This document shows, one piece after another, positions 49,750 through 64,000 of a DNA stretch of 64,000 nucleotides (within the stretch, counting starts at the first letter, position 1; the number at the start of each line of letters is the position of its first letter). Made by a program: the position numbers and the translations under genes. A model generated the notes under the pieces. The model ran no database searches. It saw nothing but the letters and a program-made list of their open reading frames with translations, and was not told where the DNA came from. The stretch comes from Streptomyces profundus (lineage in GTDB: Bacteria; Actinomycetota; Actinomycetes; Streptomycetales; Streptomycetaceae): contig NZ_CP082362.1 of assembly GCF_020740535.1 (NCBI RefSeq), positions 3,346,501 to 3,410,500 on the forward strand. The letters are read 5' to 3'.

Positions 49750-49803
49750 GTTCACGCTGGTGGGGCTAACAGGACTTGAACCTGTGGCCTCATCCTTATC
49801 AGG
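49742..49803 (-). repeat. attR: 62-bp direct repeat
   Basis: The sequence is identical to 32250-32311. Here it restores the 3' half of the intact tRNA-Ile gene. Confidence 0.93.
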
Positions 49804-49834
49804 GATGCGCTCTAACCATCTGAGCTATAGCCCC
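49758..49834 (-). tRNA. tRNA-Ile (anticodon GAT), CCA encoded
   Basis: This is a 77-nt cloverleaf on the minus strand. The acceptor GGGGCTA pairs with TAGCCCC, the D-arm is GCTCAGATGGTTAGAGC, the anticodon loop is CTGATAA, the T-arm is CAGGTTCAAGTCCTG, and CCA follows. The AICE supplies the part from the anticodon loop to the 3' end. Confidence 0.96.
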
Positions 49835-49891
49835 GCGTGCGCAGCAAGGCTATCGCATGCCCTGGCCACCGCCCAAATCGATTGGGCGGGG

Positions 49892-50650
49892 TCACTCGTC
49901 CTCGGCGAGGGTCACTTCGACGCCGCCGACAAAGCCGGCCGAGAGGTTGTAGAGGAAGGCTCCGAGCGTGGCCAGGGCGGTGGCCAGGACCACATCGATC
50001 ACGGCGATCACCGAGGTGAAAATCAGCACGCGCGACAGCGAAAGGAAGGAGACAAGGTCGAAACCGCTCTCGTCGTCCGTCTCCGTCGCCTGAGTGATCG
50101 TTTCGCCGATGGTCGAGAAGACGCCCATGCCGTCCATCACCATCCACAGCACGGCGACGGCGATGATGGTGCAGATGCCCAGGGCGATGGACAGCAGAAA
50201 GCTGACCTTCATCACCGACCACGGGTCGGCCTTGGCCACCCGCAGCCGGGCCTTGCGGACCCGGGGAACGGTGCGCGCCCCCGTGCGCGGTCGGCGCACG
50301 CCGCCGCCCTGGGTCTGCTGCTTGCCGCCCCGCGCGCGCGGGGCGGGCGAGGGCTGTGAGGGCTGCTGGCCCACCGTCGGCGCCGCGCCGGGCGGCGCCG
50401 GGTACGCCTGCGGCGGGTGGTAGTGCTGTTGGTCGGCACTGCCGTAGCCCTGGCCCTGCGGATGCGACGAGTCCGCGGGTCTGGCACTGGTCATGGTGGT
50501 TCCCCCACGAGAAGGGTCGTTTGCGGACTCCTGCCGGGGGGCGCCATCCCCGGCACCGAAGCCATAGCCGCCCGGGGGCGGCGACTCGGGGTGACGCGGC
50601 GACTCCTCGCCCCCCGCGCCGCCTCCGGACGCGCCGATGGCTCCACTCAC
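49892..50650 (-). CDS. DUF3566 membrane protein
   Basis: This 252-aa protein has a disordered Pro/Gln/Gly-rich N-terminus of about 125 residues, then the DUF3566 domain with two membrane helices (VSFLLSIALGICTIIAVAVL and IDVVLATALATLGAFLYNL) separated by a polar loop. The GTG at 50650 has AGAGGAG upstream, and the gene follows gyrA by 3 bp, so it is in the gyrB-gyrA operon. It is conserved at this position across actinobacteria; function unknown. Confidence 0.9.
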   Translation of the reverse strand: MSGAIGASGGGAGGEESPRHPESPPPGGYGFGAGDGAPRQESANDPSRGGTTMTSARPADSSHPQGQGYGSADQQHYHPPQAYPAPPGAAPTVGQQPSQPSPAPRARGGKQQTQGGGVRRPRTGARTVPRVRKARLRVAKADPWSVMKVSFLLSIALGICTIIAVAVLWMVMDGMGVFSTIGETITQATETDDESGFDLVSFLSLSRVLIFTSVIAVIDVVLATALATLGAFLYNLSAGFVGGVEVTLAEDE

Positions 50651-50653
50651 GCT

Positions 50654-53242
<2,589 letters not shown>

Positions 53243-53294
53243 GGCTGTGGGTCCGATTCCTTTCGATCAGCGGTACGGGGCCGGATGGCCGGCG

Positions 53295-55556
<2,262 letters not shown>

Positions 55557-55636
55557 TCACAACGGCGCTCAGCGCTTCCGCCTGTCAACCTTCACGGACG
55601 TGACCGGCGTCACTTCCGGCGACCCGAACCTCAGCC

Positions 55637-56215
55637 CTACCCATAGGTGTCACCGGGCCCTCTGCTCCCGGGAGCGCGCAGCCGCCCCCGGGGGCCGGCG
55701 GGCGCCGCGGGGCCCAGCACCTTGATCAGGGTGACGCTGCCCTGGCCCAGGTCGGCGTTGAGCCGCGCCAGCAGCTGGGGCGCCAACAACCGCAGCTGAG
55801 TGGCCCAGGCGGTGGCGTCGCAGCGCACCGTCAGCACCCTCGTCCGCTCGTCGTACCCCTCGGGCGCGCAGTGCTGAGCGACCTCGGGGCCGACCAACTC
55901 CGGCCAGCGGCCGAGCACTCCGCCGACGGCCAGCGGCATCTCCCAGCCGCGTTCCACGGAGAGCCGCGCCACCGCGGCACCCAACGGCAGCGGATCACGC
56001 CCTCCGGCGCGCGCGCCGGAGCGCAGACCACCACGGCGCGCATCGCGACGCTGCTGAACCATGGCACCACGCGCCCGCGCACGCTCCTTGGCCGCCCGCA
56101 ACGCCACCCGCGCCAGATCCACCCCGGAGGGCTCGGGCACCGCGCCGGCCTCGCCCCGGGCGGGGCGGCCGTCCGAAGCGTCGCCCCCCTCCCGGGCGCG
56201 CGGCACCTCACTCAC
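55637..56215 (-). CDS. DUF721 (DciA-like) protein
   Basis: This is a 192-aa basic protein. The N-terminal half is Ala/Arg-rich. The DUF721 domain covers about residues 85-175 ([40 protein letters not shown]). DUF721 includes DciA, the replicative-helicase loader of many bacteria, which fits this position after recF. The GTG overlaps recF by 8 bp. Confidence 0.9.
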   Translation of the reverse strand: MSEVPRAREGGDASDGRPARGEAGAVPEPSGVDLARVALRAAKERARARGAMVQQRRDARRGGLRSGARAGGRDPLPLGAAVARLSVERGWEMPLAVGGVLGRWPELVGPEVAQHCAPEGYDERTRVLTVRCDATAWATQLRLLAPQLLARLNADLGQGSVTLIKVLGPAAPAGPRGRLRAPGSRGPGDTYG

Positions 56216-57338
56216 GCTCCACCAGCCCCTCCGCGACGCCGAACCGCACGCCGGCCAGCACCTCGGGAACGTCCTCGGGAACGGCGGCCGTGACCAGCAC
56301 CTGCTCGGCCGAGACCACCAACTCGGCCAGCCGCCTGCGACGATGCGCGTCGAGCTCGGCGAAGACGTCGTCCAGGATCAGCACCGGCTCCGGGCCCTCG
56401 TCCCGCAGCAGGCCGTAGGACGCCAGCCGCAGCGCCAGGGCCAACGACCAGGACTCGCCATGGCTGGCGTAGCCCTTCGCCGGCATGTCCCCCAGCCGCA
56501 GCAGCAGTTCGTCCCTGTGCGGCCCGACCAGCGTGACCCCGCGCTCGATCTCCCGCTTCCTGGCCTCGGCCAACGCCTCGGTGAGCAGCGCGACATGCTC
56601 CTCGCGGCCGGCCGCTTCGGCCGACCGCTCGCCCGCCGAGCCCTGGTACTCCAGGACCACGGGGCCGCCCCCCGGCGCCACCTGCTCATAGGCCTTGTCC
56701 GTCAACGGCCGCAGCGCGTCGAGCAGCGCCAGGCGCTGCACCACCAACTCCGCGCCCACCCGCGCCAGATGCTGGTCCCAGACGTCGAGCGTCGAGAGAT
56801 CCATCCCCCGACCGCCGTGGCGCCGGGCCATCGCGGCGGATCTCAACAACGAGTTCCGCTGCTTCAACACCCGCTCGTACTCGGCGCGAACCCCGGCCAG
56901 CCGGGGCACCCGCGCCGTCACCAACTCGTCGAGGAAACGGCGCCGCTCCGCGGGATCGCCCTTCACCAGACGGAGATCCTCGGGAGCGAACAGGACCGTG
57001 CGCACAATGCCCAGCAGATCGCGGGGCCGCACCTGGGAGGAACGGTTCAGCCGCGCCCGGTTCGCCCGGCCGGGGTTCAGCTCCAGCTCCACCAGCTGCT
57101 GGCGCTCGCCCTCCCGCACCGAGGCGCGGACCACCGCGCGCTCGGCGCCCATCCGCACCAGCGGCGCGTCGGACGACACCCGATGGCTGCCCAGGGTGGC
57201 CAGATAGCCGATGGCCTCGACCAGATTGGTCTTGCCCTGGCCGTTCGCGCCCAGAAACGCCGTGACCCCGGGGCCGAGCTCGACCTCGGCCCTGGCGTAC
57301 GAACGGAAGTCGGCCAGCGACAGATGTGTCACATGCAC
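56208..57338 (-). CDS. recF: Recombination/repair protein RecF
   Basis: This is a 376-aa SMC-like ATPase for loading RecA at gaps. Walker A is GANGQGKTN, the signature is in [12 protein letters not shown] and Walker B is [11 protein letters not shown]. The start [14 protein letters not shown] is typical. It lies in the conserved dnaN-gnd-recF-gyrB block. Confidence 0.97.
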   Translation of the reverse strand: MHVTHLSLADFRSYARAEVELGPGVTAFLGANGQGKTNLVEAIGYLATLGSHRVSSDAPLVRMGAERAVVRASVREGERQQLVELELNPGRANRARLNRSSQVRPRDLLGIVRTVLFAPEDLRLVKGDPAERRRFLDELVTARVPRLAGVRAEYERVLKQRNSLLRSAAMARRHGGRGMDLSTLDVWDQHLARVGAELVVQRLALLDALRPLTDKAYEQVAPGGGPVVLEYQGSAGERSAEAAGREEHVALLTEALAEARKREIERGVTLVGPHRDELLLRLGDMPAKGYASHGESWSLALALRLASYGLLRDEGPEPVLILDDVFAELDAHRRRRLAELVVSAEQVLVTAAVPEDVPEVLAGVRFGVAEGLVERE

Positions 57339-57368
57339 GGCGGTGGGCCAACCTCCCCGGACGACAAG

Positions 57369-58247
57369 CTACTTCGAACTCTCGACGGCATGGCCGCCGA
57401 ACTGGTTGCGCAGCGCGGCGACCATCTTCATCTGCGGCGAGTCCTCCTGCCGCGAGGAGAACCGCGCGAAGAGCGAGGCGGTGATCGCCGGCAGCGGCAC
57501 CGCGTGGTCGATGGCGGCCTCCACCGTCCAACGGCCCTCGCCCGAATCCGCCGCATAGCCGCGCAACGCGGCCAGATGCTCGTCGTCGTCCAGCGCCCGC
57601 ACCGCCAGATCCAGCAGCCAGGAACGGATGACCGTCCCCTCCTGCCAGGAGCGGAACACCTCCCGGACGTCCGTGACCTCTTCGGCCGCCTCCAGCAACT
57701 CCCAGCCCTCGGCGAACGCCTGCATCATCGCGTACTCGATGCCGTTGTGCACCATCTTGGCGAAGTGCCCGGCACCGACCCGGCCGGCGTGCACAGCGCC
57801 GAACTCACCGGCGGGACGCAGCGCGTCGAAGATCGGCTGCACCCGGGCCACATGCTCGGCGTCGCCGCCGTACATCAGCGCATAGCCGTTCTCCAGGCCC
57901 CAGACCCCGCCGGAGACCCCGCAGTCGACAAAGCCGATGCCCCGGGCCGCCAGCTCCTTCGCGTGCCTGGCGTCGTCCGTCCAGCGGGAGTTCCCGCCGT
58001 CGACCACCACATCGCCCGGGGAGAGCGCCTCCGCCAGCTCGTTCACCACCGACTGGGTGACCTCACCGGCCGGCACCATCAGCCACACCACCCGGGGCGC
58101 GGCCAGCGCATCCACCATCTCCCGCAGGCTGTGCACATCGGCGGCCTCCGTGTCGGGGGCGTACCCCACAACGGTGTGACCGGCCCGGCGGATGCGCTCG
58201 CGCATGTTGCCGCCCATCTTGCCGAGGCCGACGAGACCCAGCTCCAT
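57369..58247 (-). CDS. gnd: 6-phosphogluconate dehydrogenase, short (NAD-type) form
   Basis: This 292-aa enzyme of the pentose phosphate pathway oxidises and decarboxylates 6-phosphogluconate. The Rossmann motif is GLVGLGKMGGNM. Catalytic segments are VVDGGNSRWTDD, GVSGGVWGLENGY and FAKMVHNGIEY. It is shorter than the 480-aa form, as in the GntZ/YqeC group. Insertion of gnd between dnaN and recF is a Streptomyces trait. Confidence 0.95.
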   Translation of the reverse strand: MELGLVGLGKMGGNMRERIRRAGHTVVGYAPDTEAADVHSLREMVDALAAPRVVWLMVPAGEVTQSVVNELAEALSPGDVVVDGGNSRWTDDARHAKELAARGIGFVDCGVSGGVWGLENGYALMYGGDAEHVARVQPIFDALRPAGEFGAVHAGRVGAGHFAKMVHNGIEYAMMQAFAEGWELLEAAEEVTDVREVFRSWQEGTVIRSWLLDLAVRALDDDEHLAALRGYAADSGEGRWTVEAAIDHAVPLPAITASLFARFSSRQEDSPQMKMVAALRNQFGGHAVESSK

Positions 58248-58382
58248 CAGGAACTCCTTCGTAGCGTTGTACCTGCCGCCGAGCCTACGCCCGACCCCGC
58301 GCGCACACCTGCGGGGTCAGCCGCTCAAAAGCGCAGCTCAAACCGTACGGCCGCCACTGAGCTCCCGGCCGGGAGCGCTCGC

Positions 58383-59513
58383 TCAGCCGCTCAGCCGCAC
58401 CGGCATGATCAGGTACTTGTACGTCTCGTCCGCCTCGGCGTCCACTGCGGGGCGTCCGCTCAGCAGCGCCGGCTTGGTCGAGGTGGTGAAGGAGAGCTGG
58501 GCCACCGGGGAGTCGATCGCGCTCAGCCCCTCAAGCAGGAAACCGGGGTTGAACGCGATGGAGATGTCGTCGCCCTCCAGCTGGGCGTCCACCCGCTCCA
58601 CAGCCTGTGCGTCGTCGCTCGACCCCGCCTCCAGGATCAGCACGCCCTGCTCGAAGTTGAGCCGCACCGGGGTGTTCCGCTCGGCGACCAGCGCCACCCG
58701 CTTGACGGCCTCGACGAAGGGGGCCGTCTCGATCACGGCGACGGAGTTGAACTCGGTGGGGAAGAGCGTGCGGTACTTCGGCAGATCGCCCTCCAGCAGC
58801 CGCGTGGTGGTGCGCCGGCCCGCGCCCTCGAAGCCGATCAGGCCCTCGCCGGCGCCGGCCCCTGAGAGCGCCAGGGAGACCGTGTCGCCGCCGCTGAGGG
58901 ACTTGGCCGTGTCCAGCAGCGTCTTGGCGGGCACCAGGGCCACCGAGGACACGTCTGCGACCTCGGGCTTCCACAGGAACTCCCGCACGGCGAACCGGTA
59001 GCGGTCGGTGGAGGCGAGCGTGACCACGTCGCCCTCGATCTCCACCCGCACGCCGGTCAGCACCGGGAGCGTGTCGTCCCGGCCCGCCGCGATGGCCACC
59101 TGGGAGACGGCGGAGGCGAACACCTCGGCCGACACCGTGCCCGTGGCCGTCGGCATCTGCGGCAGCGCCGGGTACTCCTCCACAGGCAGTGTGTGGAGCG
59201 TGAAGCGTGAGGAGCCGCAGACCACTGTGACCCGCACGCCGTCCGAGGAGATCTCGACCGGGCGGTTGGGCAGCGAGCGGCAGATGTCCGCCAGCAGGCG
59301 CCCGGAGACGAGCACCGTGCCCTCGTCCTCGACCTCCACCTCGACGGAGACCCGCGCCGACACCTCGTAGTCGAAGCCGGAGAGGCTCAACGCCCCTTCC
59401 TCGGCCTTCAGCAGCAGTCCTGCGAGAACCGGCACCGGAGGTCGGGCCGGCAGGCTGCGGGCGGCCCACGCCACCGCCTCCGCGAGCACATCGCGTTCCA
59501 CCCGGATCTTCAC
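58383..59513 (-). CDS. dnaN: DNA polymerase III beta clamp
   Basis: This is a 376-aa sliding clamp: KIRVERDVLAEAVAW at the start, LSGFDYEVSARV and STDRYRFAVRE in the domains, and the conserved end YKYLIMPVRLSG. GTG 59513 is chosen over the longer frame because length and N-terminus match Streptomyces DnaN exactly. It is read away from oriC. Confidence 0.98.
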   Translation of the reverse strand: MKIRVERDVLAEAVAWAARSLPARPPVPVLAGLLLKAEEGALSLSGFDYEVSARVSVEVEVEDEGTVLVSGRLLADICRSLPNRPVEISSDGVRVTVVCGSSRFTLHTLPVEEYPALPQMPTATGTVSAEVFASAVSQVAIAAGRDDTLPVLTGVRVEIEGDVVTLASTDRYRFAVREFLWKPEVADVSSVALVPAKTLLDTAKSLSGGDTVSLALSGAGAGEGLIGFEGAGRRTTTRLLEGDLPKYRTLFPTEFNSVAVIETAPFVEAVKRVALVAERNTPVRLNFEQGVLILEAGSSDDAQAVERVDAQLEGDDISIAFNPGFLLEGLSAIDSPVAQLSFTTSTKPALLSGRPAVDAEADETYKYLIMPVRLSG

Positions 59514-59640
59514 TTCAGCCGCCTCCCGCTGTTGCTGGCCGCTCGCCCTGCTGGCTTCCTGTTGGGCCACCAGTCTGACTCACGGCACTGACAGTAGGTG
59601 CTCCGGTGAGTCAAATCGAGGCGCGCTGGGTAGATCGTCG

Positions 59641-60223
59641 CCGGGCCAGTTGTGCACAGCCCCCACTTCGAATCGAGTCTCCCGGCTTATATCCGTAGTC
59701 GTAGTAGTAGGGCCTGTGGAAACGGTGGATAACTCCAATTCCCCTGGTCAGAGCCTGTTTTCTGTACACAGGCCCTGTGGGCGGAGCGGTGGATGAAGCA
59801 GCCCTCCCTGTGGACAGAGCCCGGCTGTCCACAGCTCATCCCCAGGTGACCCCGAGTTCTCAACAGGTCTGTCCCCAGATTTCGGAGAGTTATCAACAGC
59901 TCACGAGGCGCTCCACTGTGACCTGTTTCACTCGTCTCAGTGAAGCGGCGCGTTATGTTGCCGAACAGTGGATAAACCTGTGGATTGCCTGTGTACAACT
60001 GCCCCTTTCCTGTGGGTAGCTGGTCCTCGGCGGTGGATAACGCGATCGCGGCGCTTCGACCCGCGGCGGCTGTCCACAGGCTGTGGATGATCGTTTTCCA
60101 CACATCCACAGGCACCTGACCTGCGGAAGCCGTCTCCGAGCCGCCAGCCTGTGGACACGATTCTGGACGACACGCCAACCTCACAGGGTGTGGACAGCCA
60201 CAACTCGCCCAACCTGTGGGAAA
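59641..60223. other. Chromosomal replication origin (oriC)
   Basis: The non-coding dnaN-dnaA spacer carries about 19 DnaA-box-like sites in both orientations. The best are 59809, 59825, 59890, 59967, 60032, 60070, 60150 and 60189 (forms of TTGTCCACA, such as CTGTCCACA and its complements). The multiplicity and location match Streptomyces oriC. The 60224-60454 part is GC-rich, with no box and no gene. Confidence 0.95.
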
Positions 60224-60454
60224 CATGGTGGGCCACGTCGCTAATCGAACAGCTCCCTCGGGCCCGTTCCCGTGCCGGCGGCTCGTCGCCGACGTCGAAC
60301 CGGGCCGTGGAGCGGCGGGAACCCGGGCGCGCGAAGGGGGCGCGCTCGTGGGCACGAGGGCGCCTGAAGGCGGTGCGGGGGCGTGGGGAGGCGTGCGGGC
60401 GCGGCAGGCGCGCGCCGCTGCCCGGACGATGGCGCGGGGCCGCCGGCGGGGCCG

Positions 60455-62224
60455 TCAGCCGTTCTTGATGCGGTTGGTGAGTTCGGTGACCTGGTTGTAG
60501 ATGGAGCGCCGCTCCGCCATCAGCGCCCGAATCTTGCGGTCCGCGTGCATCACGGTGGTGTGATCACGCCCGCCGAAGTGCTGACCGATCTTGGGCAGCG
60601 ACAGATCGGTCAGTTCACGACAGAGATACATGGCGATCTGTCGAGCGGTCACCAGGATCCGGCTCCGCGACGAGCCGGCCAGGTCCTCGATGGTCAGGCC
60701 GAAGTAGTCGGCCACGGCCGAGGTGATGGCGTCGGCCGTGATCTCCGGGGTGGCGTTCTCGCCGCCGGGGATCAGGTCCTTCAACACGATCTCGGTCAGG
60801 CCCAGGTCGACCGGCTGCCTGTTGAGGCTCGCGAAGGCGGTGACCCGGATCAGCGCGCCCTCCAACTCCCTGATGTTGCGGGAGATCCGGGAGGCGATGA
60901 ACTCCAGCACCTCGGGGGGCGCGTTCAACTGCTCCTGCACGGCCTTCTTGCGAAGGATGGCGATCCTGGTCTCCAGCTCGGGCGGCTGGACGTCGGTGAT
61001 CAGACCCCACTCGAAGCGGTTCCGCAGCCGGTCCTCCAGGGTGATCAGCTGCTTGGGCGGCCGGTCGGAGGAGAGGACGATCTGCTTGTTGGCGTTGTGC
61101 AGGGTGTTGAAGGTGTGGAAGAACTCCTCCTGCGTGGACTCCTTGCTGGCGAGGAACTGGACGTCGTCCACCAGCAGGATGTCCATGTCGCGGTACCGCT
61201 TCCGGAAGGCGTCCGCCTTGCCGTCGCGGATGGAGTTGATGAATTCGTTGGTGAACTCCTCGGAGCTGACGTAACGCACCCGGGTCCCCGGGTAGAGGCT
61301 CCTCGCGTAGTGCCCGATCGCGTGCAGCAGGTGGGTCTTGCCAAGACCCGACTCGCCGTAGATGAACAGCGGGTTGTACGCCTTGGCCGGCGCCTCGGCC
61401 ACGGCCACGGCGGCGGCGTGCGCGAAGCGGTTGGACGCGCCGATCACAAAGGTGTCGAAGAGGTACTTCGGGTTCAGCCGCGCGGTCGGTTCGCCTGGAC
61501 CCGTCGCCGGTGCCGGCTGCGCGGCCAGCGGGCCGGGGGCGCCGCCCGAGGCGCCCGGCTGGCCACCCGGTTCGTAGCGTCCGTAGCGCTGGTCCTGGTA
61601 GCGCCGCTCCCCGGCGTACTGCTGTTCGGCATAGGCCTGCTCGGCGTACCGCTGGTCCTGGTAGGACGGCTCGGAGTACGCCTGCTCCCCATAACGCCGT
61701 TCGCCGTACTGCTGTTCTCCGTAGGACGACTCATACCCGTCGGGCCGCCCGTAGGACGGGTAGTCCCCGCGCGGCTGGCGCCACTGCGGGCTCTCCTGGC
61801 GCGGGATCTGGTGCCGCTCGGGGTAGGCGGGGCGGGCGTTGGGCAGCTCGGGAGCGCGGTCCCTGTCGCGGTAGCCGTCGTCGCCGTAACCCTCGTCCGC
61901 CGGCGGCTCTGGCCTGGCGGGTGGCTGCTCGGGAGCGGCGGGCGCGGCGTCGGGCGGCGGCGCGGTCACGGTGATCGCGAGCCGGACCGGCTGGCCGCAC
62001 TCCCGGCTGAGCGCCTCGCTGATCAGCGGGGCGAGCCGTCCCTCCAGGACGTTCTTGGCGTACTCGTTGGGCACGCCCAACAGAGCGGTGCCGGAGACCA
62101 GGGCCAGCGGCTGGCAGTCCTGGAGCCAGCGCTGGTCCTTGGACTCCAGGCGTTGGCCGTCGGAGAGCATGGCGGTAAGAGCCCGAGGCCAGACCGCTGC
62201 GAGGTCTGCTGGAAGGTCAGCCAC
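60455..62224 (-). CDS. dnaA: Chromosomal replication initiator DnaA
   Basis: This 589-aa initiator has an N-terminal domain I ([15 protein letters not shown]), a long disordered domain II rich in Tyr/Gln/Arg (about 95-260, repeats like [16 protein letters not shown]) and AAA+ domain III ([20 protein letters not shown]). The C-terminal DNA-binding domain IV contains [18 protein letters not shown] 62224 is chosen by homology of the start. The long domain II is typical of Streptomyces. Confidence 0.97.
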   Translation of the reverse strand: MADLPADLAAVWPRALTAMLSDGQRLESKDQRWLQDCQPLALVSGTALLGVPNEYAKNVLEGRLAPLISEALSRECGQPVRLAITVTAPPPDAAPAAPEQPPARPEPPADEGYGDDGYRDRDRAPELPNARPAYPERHQIPRQESPQWRQPRGDYPSYGRPDGYESSYGEQQYGERRYGEQAYSEPSYQDQRYAEQAYAEQQYAGERRYQDQRYGRYEPGGQPGASGGAPGPLAAQPAPATGPGEPTARLNPKYLFDTFVIGASNRFAHAAAVAVAEAPAKAYNPLFIYGESGLGKTHLLHAIGHYARSLYPGTRVRYVSSEEFTNEFINSIRDGKADAFRKRYRDMDILLVDDVQFLASKESTQEEFFHTFNTLHNANKQIVLSSDRPPKQLITLEDRLRNRFEWGLITDVQPPELETRIAILRKKAVQEQLNAPPEVLEFIASRISRNIRELEGALIRVTAFASLNRQPVDLGLTEIVLKDLIPGGENATPEITADAITSAVADYFGLTIEDLAGSSRSRILVTARQIAMYLCRELTDLSLPKIGQHFGGRDHTTVMHADRKIRALMAERRSIYNQVTELTNRIKNG

Positions 62225-62608
62225 GAGGCACGCTCTCTCACTCGCAAGGGTGGCGCTGGCGTTGGCGGGCACCCGTGGGGTGTGACGCCGTGGGCGATCG
62301 GGAAAGATTCCGAGTTCAGCCACGTTAGTCAGCGCGAGGCGCGCGCATCAAGTCGTTGTCCACAGCCTGTGTACAGGAGTGCGCCGTCCGAGTTTGACCT
62401 GTGGGTCGCGTCGCGCGTACCGTTGCCAGGTCGAGTTGTCGATGGCTGCTGCCGCCTGCCTCCGATGGCCCGCCTCCGATACAGAGGTGTTGAGCGGCTG
62501 ACTCGGGCGTTGCGCTGCCCTCGCGGGCGCACGGTGACAGCCAGCGACGGTCCACAAGCTGTCTCGGCCTAGTCGTGCCGGAACACCGAAGATCTCTGGA
62601 GTCCCCGA
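62225..62608. promoter_or_regulatory. dnaA-rpmH divergent promoter region with DnaA box
   Basis: A perfect consensus box TTGTCCACA lies at 62356-62364, with TGTGTACAG 4 bp later and a weaker CGGTCCACA near 62548. These suit autoregulation of dnaA by DnaA, as known in Streptomyces. No gene is present in the 384 bp. Confidence 0.7.
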
Positions 62609-62746
62609 GTGAGCAAGCGCACCTTCCAGCCGAACAACCGGCGCAGGGCCAAGACCCACGGCTTCCGGCTGCGGATGCGGACCCGTGCCGGCCGCGCCAT
62701 CATCGCCACCCGCCGCGCCAAGGGCCGCGCCCGTCTGTCGGCCTGA
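62609..62746 (+). CDS. rpmH: 50S ribosomal protein L34
   Basis: This 45-aa basic ribosomal protein begins [19 protein letters not shown] and ends KGRARLSA, an exact L34 pattern. GTG 62609 is preceded by CTGGAG. It is conserved beside dnaA in most bacteria and is co-transcribed with rnpA. Confidence 0.97.
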   Translation: MSKRTFQPNNRRRAKTHGFRLRMRTRAGRAIIATRRAKGRARLSA

Positions 62747-62769
62747 GTCACTGACCACAGGTCCATGCG

Positions 62770-63138
62770 GTGCTGCCCCCTGAGAACCGGCTGAGGCGGC
62801 GAGAGGACTTCGCGACCGCGATGCGCCGGGGGCGCAGGGCCGGACGCCCGCACCTCGTCGTCCATCTGCGTGGTGGAACGGACCCGCACGTGGCGGAGGA
62901 GAGCGCTCCTCCGCCACGTGCGGGTTTCGTCGTAAGCAAAGCCATCGGGAACTCGGTCGTCCGGCATCGGGTGCAGCGTCGGCTGCGTCACCTGATGCGT
63001 GCGCGGTTGTCGGTTTTGCCCGCCGGTAGCCTGGTGGTAGTGCGGGCCCTGCCCGGCGCGGAGAGTGCCGCGTCTGATCAGCTGGCTCGGGAGCTCGACG
63101 CCGCGCTGGAGCGGTTGCTTGGAGGGGTACGCGCATGA
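62770..63138 (+). CDS. rnpA: Ribonuclease P protein component
   Basis: This 122-aa protein binds RNase P RNA for tRNA 5' processing. Family motifs are [37 protein letters not shown] (RNR-like) and [12 protein letters not shown]. The GTG start is 23 bp after rpmH. The linker between the first two motifs is encoded by a perfect 20-bp inverted repeat. Confidence 0.95.
   Translation: MLPPENRLRRREDFATAMRRGRRAGRPHLVVHLRGGTDPHVAEESAPPPRAGFVVSKAIGNSVVRHRVQRRLRHLMRARLSVLPAGSLVVVRALPGAESAASDQLARELDAALERLLGGVRA
62882..62925. repeat. Perfect 20-bp inverted repeat inside rnpA
   Basis: ACCCGCACGTGGCGGAGGAG at 62882-62901, four bases AGCG, then its exact complement at 62906-62925. It encodes the variable part ([15 protein letters not shown]) before the RNA-binding motif. 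Confidence 0.9.
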
Positions 63139-63449
63139 AGTACCCGCTGCTGCTGCTGATCAAGCTGTATCAGTGGACGATCAGTCCACTGCTCGGCCCG
63201 GTCTGTCGTTACTATCCGTCGTGCTCCCACTACGGATACGGCGCCATCGATCGGCATGGTGCGCTCAAGGGCACGGCATTGACGGCCTGGCGCATCCTGC
63301 GTTGCAACCCCTGGTCGCGCGGTGGGGTGGATCACGTTCCCCCGCGCAAGCGTCCGGTCTGGCACCAGTCGCTCCGGGACCGACTGCGGCACCGGTCTCT
63401 CCATCCTGCTTCGCCCGGGGGTGCCCCCAACAATGCCCAAGGAGCCTGA
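63135..63449 (+). CDS. yidD: Membrane protein insertion efficiency factor YidD
   Basis: This 104-aa protein has the YidD pattern [31 protein letters not shown] with three Cys, and [12 protein letters not shown]. It overlaps rnpA by 4 bp and precedes yidC, where it aids membrane protein insertion. Confidence 0.95.
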   Translation: MKYPLLLLIKLYQWTISPLLGPVCRYYPSCSHYGYGAIDRHGALKGTALTAWRILRCNPWSRGGVDHVPPRKRPVWHQSLRDRLRHRSLHPASPGGAPNNAQGA

Positions 63450-63452
63450 TCC

Positions 63453-64000
63453 GTGGACACGATCAATTCGATCCTCAGTCCTCTCTATATCGCCGTTTCG
63501 TGGATCGTTGTCCAGTTCCACAGTCTCTACAGTCTGGTCTTCGACGAGGACAGCGGTTGGGCCTGGGGCCTGTCGATCTTCTCCCTGGTGGTAGTGATCC
63601 GGGTCGCCCTGATCCCGCTCTTCGTGAAGCAGATCAAGGCCACCCGGAACATGCAGGCGATCCAGCCGCGGATGAAGAAGATCCAGGAGCGCTACAAGAA
63701 CGACCGGCAGCGTCAGTCCGAAGAGATGATGAAGCTGTACCGGGAGACGGGTACCAACCCGCTGGCCAGCTGTCTTCCCATCCTGGCGCAGTCGCCGTTC
63801 TTCATCGCGCTCTTCCAGGTGCTGAACCACATCGCGAGCAACAAGACGGTCGGCGTCCTCAACGCGGAGCAGGTGACCAGCGCCCGCGAGGCGACGATCT
63901 TCGGGGCGCCGATCGCCAGCCGCTTCATGGACGGCGCCGGCAAGCTGGCCGAGTTCGGCGCGACGCAGGCCAACGTCCGCACCGTCACCATCATCATGAT
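63453..64000 (+). CDS. yidC: Membrane insertase YidC/Oxa1 (3' end beyond window)
   Basis: GTG 63453 after AAGGAG opens the frame, which runs to the window edge (182 codons). TM1 is [20 protein letters not shown]. The conserved Arg in [13 protein letters not shown], the coiled [20 protein letters not shown] and [20 protein letters not shown] mark the Oxa1 fold. It inserts membrane proteins alone or with Sec. Confidence 0.95.
   Translation, partial: MDTINSILSPLYIAVSWIVVQFHSLYSLVFDEDSGWAWGLSIFSLVVVIRVALIPLFVKQIKATRNMQAIQPRMKKIQERYKNDRQRQSEEMMKLYRETGTNPLASCLPILAQSPFFIALFQVLNHIASNKTVGVLNAEQVTSAREATIFGAPIASRFMDGAGKLAEFGATQANVRTVTIIM

Larger units (their letters stand above)
32250..49803. mobile_element. 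Actinomycete integrative and conjugative element (AICE) in tRNA-Ile
   Basis: A 17.5-kb element is bounded by identical 62-bp direct repeats that include the 3' half of tRNA-Ile(GAT). It encodes, from right to left: tyrosine integrase, Xis, a DUF3631 helicase-like and a prim-pol replication protein, an FtsK-like TraB, several Spd-type membrane proteins, a GntR (KorSA-like) regulator and a Nudix protein. These are the diagnostic AICE modules. The prim-pol module places it with the RepPP type rather than the pSAM2 RepSA type. All modules look intact, with one suspected frameshift at about 39075. Confidence 0.93.

Noticed and set aside
57369..58247. gnd as a foreign insertion between dnaN and recF
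   Set aside because: This order is the normal arrangement in Streptomyces, so it is not evidence of transfer.

Overview
The window is high-GC actinobacterial DNA, almost certainly from Streptomyces or a close relative in the Streptomycetaceae. This rests on the strong GC bias at third codon positions, the many GTG starts, and a gene order that matches the oriC-proximal Streptomyces core: fhaA-fhaB-pstP-rodA-pbpA-pknB, crgA, tandem class E sortases, gyrA-gyrB-DUF721-recF-gnd-dnaN-oriC-dnaA-rpmH-rnpA-yidD-yidC.

Layout. 1-4.6 kb: end of a CydC-type ABC exporter, a GAF sensor kinase, a short-chain dehydrogenase, a glycosyltransferase and tRNA-Leu(CAG). 4.9-12.9 kb: the FHA/phosphatase/RodA/PBP/PASTA-kinase operon that links Ser/Thr phosphorylation to cell-wall growth. 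13-20 kb: DUF5324 protein, cyclophilin, rhomboid protease, a cluster of DnaA boxes, crgA, a DUF881 protein, a small membrane protein, a TrpG-type amidotransferase and two class E sortases. 20.2-23.7 kb: a less usual cassette of an EF-hand protein, an isocitrate/isopropylmalate dehydrogenase-like enzyme, an isochorismatase-fold hydrolase, a SAM methyltransferase and a broken UspA gene. 23.7-27.8 kb: a probable cold-response block (MerR-like regulator, hemolysin III-type membrane protein, cold-shock protein, DEAD-box helicase) with long untranslated leaders. 28-31.8 kb: tRNA-Ala(TGC), an HTH protein, a second Ser/Thr kinase, a secreted protein and a DLW-39 peptide gene.

32.25-49.80 kb is an integrated actinomycete integrative and conjugative element (AICE) of about 17.5 kb. 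It lies in the 3' half of tRNA-Ile(GAT) and is bounded by 62-bp direct repeats. It carries int and xis, a prim-pol plus DUF3631 helicase replication module, an FtsK-like TraB, Spd-type membrane proteins, a GntR regulator divergent from a consensus promoter, a HAD/Nudix/Pnkp-like kinase set, and a C5-cytosine methyltransferase with a second reading frame nested inside it. Three different short-repeat clusters in the element look like DNA-level signals. The most striking is an 8-mer repeated at exact 21-bp steps, in opposite orientations, in two adjacent genes.

49.8-64 kb returns to the core: tRNA-Ile, DUF3566 protein, gyrA, gyrB, DUF721, recF, gnd, dnaN, oriC with about 19 DnaA-box-like sites, dnaA, then divergent rpmH-rnpA-yidD-yidC, with yidC cut by the window edge. 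Replication, topology, division and envelope genes form the stable frame. The AICE and the 20-24 kb cassette are the accessory parts.
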